DNA of 7,732 bases from DAOUEG01 sp964595455. GTDB taxonomy: Bacteria > Chloroflexota > Dehalococcoidia > Dehalococcoidales > RBG-16-60-22. The position numbers and the translations under genes are program-made. Below are positions 5,664-7,732 of this stretch, piece by piece. The stretch covers positions 1 through 7,732 of the forward strand of contig CAZQQL010000121.1 in NCBI GenBank assembly GCA_964595455.1, read 5' to 3'. How positions within the stretch are numbered: position 1 is the stretch's first letter; each line of letters begins with the position of its first letter. Under the pieces are notes generated by a model. It made no database searches. It was not told the origin of the DNA and saw only the letters and a program-made list of their open reading frames with translations.

Positions 5664-5731
5664 TGGGTAGTATAACAGAGTCTGGTAAGTAAATCTATGA
5701 ATGTCCCGATGAATAGGAGGAAAATACTACC
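5664..5731. repeat. Separated inverted repeat, candidate operator half-sites in the divergent promoter region
   Basis: GGTAGTAT (5666-5673) and its exact reverse complement ATACTACC (5724-5731) are separated by 50 nt. The first covers the -10 box of the regulator promoter; the second lies about 35 nt upstream of the candidate promoter of the plus-strand operon. Such a pair could bind the GntR regulator and form a loop. An 8-bp match in 219 nt is not statistically strong, so this is a suggestion based on position. Confidence 0.3.
5669..5697 (-). promoter_or_regulatory. Extended -10 promoter of the GntR/PBP regulator gene
   Basis: On the minus strand the -10 box TATACT (5674-5669) matches five of six consensus bases and is preceded by TGT, making an extended -10. 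A weak -35 (TAGATT, 5697-5692) lies 17 nt upstream. The start would be near 5661, giving a leader of about 35 nt. The -10 box overlaps a GGTAGTAT repeat described separately, which suggests self-repression. Confidence 0.5.
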
Positions 5732-5765
5732 TGTCCCTTCAGCCCGGCTTCAATTATTGCCTTGT

Positions 5766-5793
5766 TTGACAATCCCCGTGATGCATGGATACA
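5766..5793 (+). promoter_or_regulatory. Candidate promoter of the VOC-nitroreductase-dehydrogenase operon
   Basis: A perfect -35 box TTGACA (5766-5771) is followed after 16 nt by GATACA (5788-5793), a poor -10 with three of six matches. A strong -35 with a weak -10 is common at activated or tightly regulated promoters, which would fit control by the divergent regulator. The leader to the ATG at 5846 would be about 45 nt. Confidence 0.35.
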
Positions 5794-5845
5794 CTTGTGA
5801 AAGATTGTTTTTACCCCTTCCCTCTCTTACTCGAAAGGAGACCTT

Positions 5846-6301
5846 ATGGAAAAGTCCAGCACCCCTTTCAAACCTCAAAATTTCCACCACACCGGCGTCG
5901 TCGTCAGGGACATCGATAAGACCATCGCCTACCTCGAGTCTATCGGCATCGGGCCCTTCGGGATGCCGGGCAACCAGAAATGGATCAACATCCCATTCAA
6001 GGGGGAACTCCACGGTAAGCCCGCCGAATGGAGCGTCAAGATCAGCAACGCAAACGTCGGCGATCATCAGATCGAGCTTCTCCAGCCCTCCGGCGGCCCT
6101 TCCGCCCTCCAGGAGTTCCTAAATGTGTCCGGCGAAGGCGTCCATCACATCGCCTACCTCGCGGAGAACGTGAAAAAGGAACTCGCCAAACTGAAAGATG
6201 TGGAGGTCCTGACCAGCGCCAACCTGGAAACCGGCGGGTTCGCATATATCAAGACCGCTACCGCCGGCATGGTCATCGAGATACGCGCCGTCAACCCTTA
6301 G
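5846..6301 (+). CDS. VOC-superfamily (glyoxalase/methylmalonyl-CoA epimerase-like) protein
   Basis: This 151-residue protein is a single vicinal-oxygen-chelate unit of two beta-alpha-beta-beta-beta modules. The usual metal ligands can be placed: His15 in FHHTGVVV, Glu77 in HQIELLQP, His101 in GVHHIAYLA and Glu145 in MVIEIRAV. The motif pattern is nearest to methylmalonyl-CoA epimerase and glyoxalase I, which share this fold and length, but the reaction cannot be fixed from sequence alone and no mutase genes are nearby. AAAGGAG five nt before the ATG supports the start. The stop codon is one nt from the ATG of the nitroreductase gene, so the two are probably translationally coupled. As first gene of the operon, it may process a carbonyl or CoA-linked substrate handled by the reductases that follow. 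Confidence 0.88.
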   Translation: MEKSSTPFKPQNFHHTGVVVRDIDKTIAYLESIGIGPFGMPGNQKWINIPFKGELHGKPAEWSVKISNANVGDHQIELLQPSGGPSALQEFLNVSGEGVHHIAYLAENVKKELAKLKDVEVLTSANLETGGFAYIKTATAGMVIEIRAVNP

Positions 6302-6302
6302 C

Positions 6303-6866
6303 ATGGGACAGGTTCTGGACTGCATACTCAAGCGAAGGAGTATTCGCGCTTATACTCCTCGTCCCGTCGAGAAGGAAAAATTGACGCAACTTCTTCAGGT
6401 CGCCATGGCTGCCCCGAACGCCTGCAACAGCCAGCCATGGGAATTCGTCGTCGTCACCGACGCGGAGATCATGGCCCGTTTGCGAGCATCACTCTATTCA
6501 GGCAACTATAACGCCCCCGCAGCGATAATCGTTTGCGGCAATGAAAAGATTGCGAATAATTCCGCCAGCCGTTTCTATTGGGTCCAGGACTGCAGCGCCG
6601 CTATCGAGAACATCCTGATCACCGCGGCCGGACTGGACCTGGGTACCGTCTGGATAGGGGTCTACCCCCTGAAAAGCGCGGTAAGAGCGGTCTCGCAGGT
6701 CCTGAACCTTCCGGAAGAGGTAGTCCCTCTCGGGGTCGTCTATGTCGGCTATTCAGCGGAAGAAAAAGAGCCGCGGACCCAGTATGACGAGCGCCGCGTT
6801 CACTGGGAACAGTACGAACCCCGCAAAAAGAGGGCCAAATTGAAGAATGCCAAAGATTTGCCGTAG
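6303..6866 (+). CDS. Nitroreductase-family FMN-dependent oxidoreductase
   Basis: This 187-residue protein is the usual length for a compact nitroreductase. The N-terminal RRSIR motif (11-15) binds the FMN phosphate. APNACNSQPWEFVVV (37-51) is the second flavin-contact segment. DCSAAIENILITAAGLDLGTVWIG (96-119) and PLGVVYVGY (142-150) are the conserved dimer and flavin-binding elements. Such enzymes reduce nitro groups, quinones or enones with NAD(P)H; the physiological substrate here is unknown. The C-terminus (172-184) is strongly basic. The gene begins one nt after the VOC stop with no ribosome site of its own, so translation probably depends on coupling to that gene. Family assignment is firm. 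Confidence 0.93.
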   Translation: MGQVLDCILKRRSIRAYTPRPVEKEKLTQLLQVAMAAPNACNSQPWEFVVVTDAEIMARLRASLYSGNYNAPAAIIVCGNEKIANNSASRFYWVQDCSAAIENILITAAGLDLGTVWIGVYPLKSAVRAVSQVLNLPEEVVPLGVVYVGYSAEEKEPRTQYDERRVHWEQYEPRKKRAKLKNAKDLP

Positions 6867-6867
6867 A

Positions 6868-6907
6868 CTGGTACTGGGTGGTATCCAAACCAGTAAACCG
6901 GTACCAG
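6868..6907 (+). repeat. Inverted repeat in the nitroreductase-dehydrogenase gap
   Basis: CTGGTACTGG (6868-6877) and CCGGTACCAG (6898-6907) pair at nine of ten positions around a 20-nt centre. A nested ACTGGT/ACCAGT pair (6867-6872 and 6889-6894) offers an alternative fold. No T-run follows, and the ribosome site of the dehydrogenase gene begins at 6909, so this is not an intrinsic terminator. It may be an mRNA hairpin that sets relative expression within the operon, or an operator; the centre also contains TGGGTGGTAT (6875-6884), similar to the repeat at the regulator promoter. Confidence 0.4.
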
Positions 6908-6923
6908 GAAAAGGAGTACAGGT

Positions 6924-7732
6924 ATGAAAGCAGCCGTCATTCACGGTATGAACAGCATCACGTATGATGAAGTCCCGGAACCGGAAACCGGCCCGAACCG
7001 CGTCAAGGTCAAGATAGCCTACTGCGGTCTGTGCGGCACGGACCCGGAAAACCTGGAAGGCCGTTTCGGCCTGATGCCCCCGGAGGTCTATAAACAGGAC
7101 CGCATCATCGGCCACGAGGCCTGCGGTACGATCACCGAGGTCGGCAAGAACGTCACCCAGTTCAAGGTCGGTCAGCGCGTCGCCATGAACTTCCGCAGTT
7201 CCTGCGGGGCCTGCTACTACTGCCAGAACGGCATGGAGCACTACTGCCACCTCGGCGATGGGGCTTCCGGCTCATTCGCGGACTACGCCGTCTACCCTGA
7301 AAGCGCTGTATACGCGATTCCGGATGACATGGACTTCGAGACAGCCGCCATGCTGGAACCGGTCTCGGTGGCCGTCCATGCCATCGACCAGGCAAAGGTC
7401 AGGACCGGCGGCAGCATCGCCATCTGCGGCGGCGGCCCCATCGGCCTCCTCTGCCTGGAAGTCGCCCTCAAAGCCGGCGCATCCAGGGCAATGGTCTCCG
7501 AGCCGATCAAGGAAAAGCGCGAACTGGCCCTCCGGCTTGGCGCGGATATCGCCGTCAACCCGTTCGAGGAAGACATCATCGAGGCCGGCAAGAAGCTGAC
7601 CGGCGGCCGCGGCTTCGATACCGTCATCGATGCCTCCGGCAACATCAACGCCGCCAAGCAGGCCATCTACCTCGCCGATAACTGCGGCACCATCCTCTGG
7701 GCGGCCGTCTACGGCAAGGACGCCGAGATCGG
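6924..7732 (+). CDS. Zinc-dependent medium-chain alcohol/polyol dehydrogenase (C-terminus outside window)
   Basis: The 269 visible residues are the catalytic domain and much of the coenzyme domain of a medium-chain zinc dehydrogenase (threonine, sorbitol or butanediol dehydrogenase type; usually about 340-350 residues). Catalytic zinc ligands are Cys37 (CGTD), His64 and Glu65 (GHE), and probably Glu145 (LEP). The structural zinc site is complete, with Cys94, Cys97, Cys100 and Cys108. The Rossmann motif CGGGPIG (168-174) and an acidic Glu193 at the end of the next strand favour NAD over NADP. The ATG has AAAAGGAG seven nt upstream. It follows the nitroreductase gene by 57 nt and is probably in the same operon. 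The substrate is likely a secondary alcohol or polyol and cannot be named more closely. Confidence 0.93.
   Translation, partial: MKAAVIHGMNSITYDEVPEPETGPNRVKVKIAYCGLCGTDPENLEGRFGLMPPEVYKQDRIIGHEACGTITEVGKNVTQFKVGQRVAMNFRSSCGACYYCQNGMEHYCHLGDGASGSFADYAVYPESAVYAIPDDMDFETAAMLEPVSVAVHAIDQAKVRTGGSIAICGGGPIGLLCLEVALKAGASRAMVSEPIKEKRELALRLGADIAVNPFEEDIIEAGKKLTGGRGFDTVIDASGNINAAKQAIYLADNCGTILWAAVYGKDAEI

Noticed and set aside
5697..6122. Plus-strand frame of 141 codons beginning in the intergenic region, with AGGAGG at 5716-5721
   Set aside because: It overlaps the VOC gene in another frame, its product is Ser/Pro rich without a domain, and AGGAGG is followed by no start codon at useful spacing.
7045..7052. 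A third copy of CGGAAAAC, on the plus strand
   Set aside because: It lies inside the dehydrogenase gene as ordinary codons, and no CGT follows at 19 nt.

Overview
The window reads as a stretch of chromosome from an anaerobic, moderately GC-rich bacterium, most likely a Chloroflexota member (Dehalococcoidia or Anaerolineae-like). That placement is an inference. It rests on an ECF sigma factor translationally coupled to a membrane protein with the N-terminal 'CLARxxxLxxELEPLLRLAL' motif and a DUF5667-type region, a pairing I associate with that phylum. It also rests on anaerobe-type redox genes (fumarate reductase/AprA-like flavoprotein with a two-cluster ferredoxin, nitroreductase). No RNA genes, insertion sequences, prophage or CRISPR were seen.

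Layout, left to right. (1) 1-1691, minus strand: a two-gene redox operon, transcribed right to left, with a small 2x[4Fe-4S] ferredoxin (1624-1403) followed by an FAD flavoprotein cut by the window edge (1366 to <1). It has its own extended -10 promoter just past the terminator of the next unit. (2) 1691-4410, minus strand: a four-gene sigma-factor module. It contains an ECF sigma factor (4340-3759), a single-pass membrane protein that is probably its anti-sigma factor (3762-2362, TTG start, 4-nt overlap), a secreted Cys-repeat protein (2292-1942) and a 51-residue secreted peptide (1898-1743), closed by a strong intrinsic terminator (1722-1691). (3) 4484-5626, minus strand: a GntR-type regulator fused to a MoeA/LysR-like periplasmic-binding-protein fold. 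(4) 5846-7732, plus strand, divergent from the regulator: a VOC/glyoxalase-fold protein, a nitroreductase and a zinc alcohol dehydrogenase (cut by the right edge), apparently one operon.

The most notable observation is in the sigma module. The same bipartite element, CGGAAAAC-N19-CGT, lies upstream of the sigma gene (4410-4381) and again in the short gap upstream of the secreted Cys-repeat gene (2350-2321), with identical spacing. It resembles an ECF promoter (GGAA ... CGT). The simplest reading is that the sigma factor drives its own operon and has a second internal promoter that boosts two secreted products. The module would then be a self-amplifying envelope or extracellular response whose outputs are a Cys-repeat protein and a short Pro-ending peptide, neither of which I recognise.

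The GntR/PBP regulator probably controls itself and perhaps the divergent oxidoreductase operon. Repeats of the type GGTAGTAT overlap its -10 box and recur, inverted, on the operon side of the shared intergenic region.
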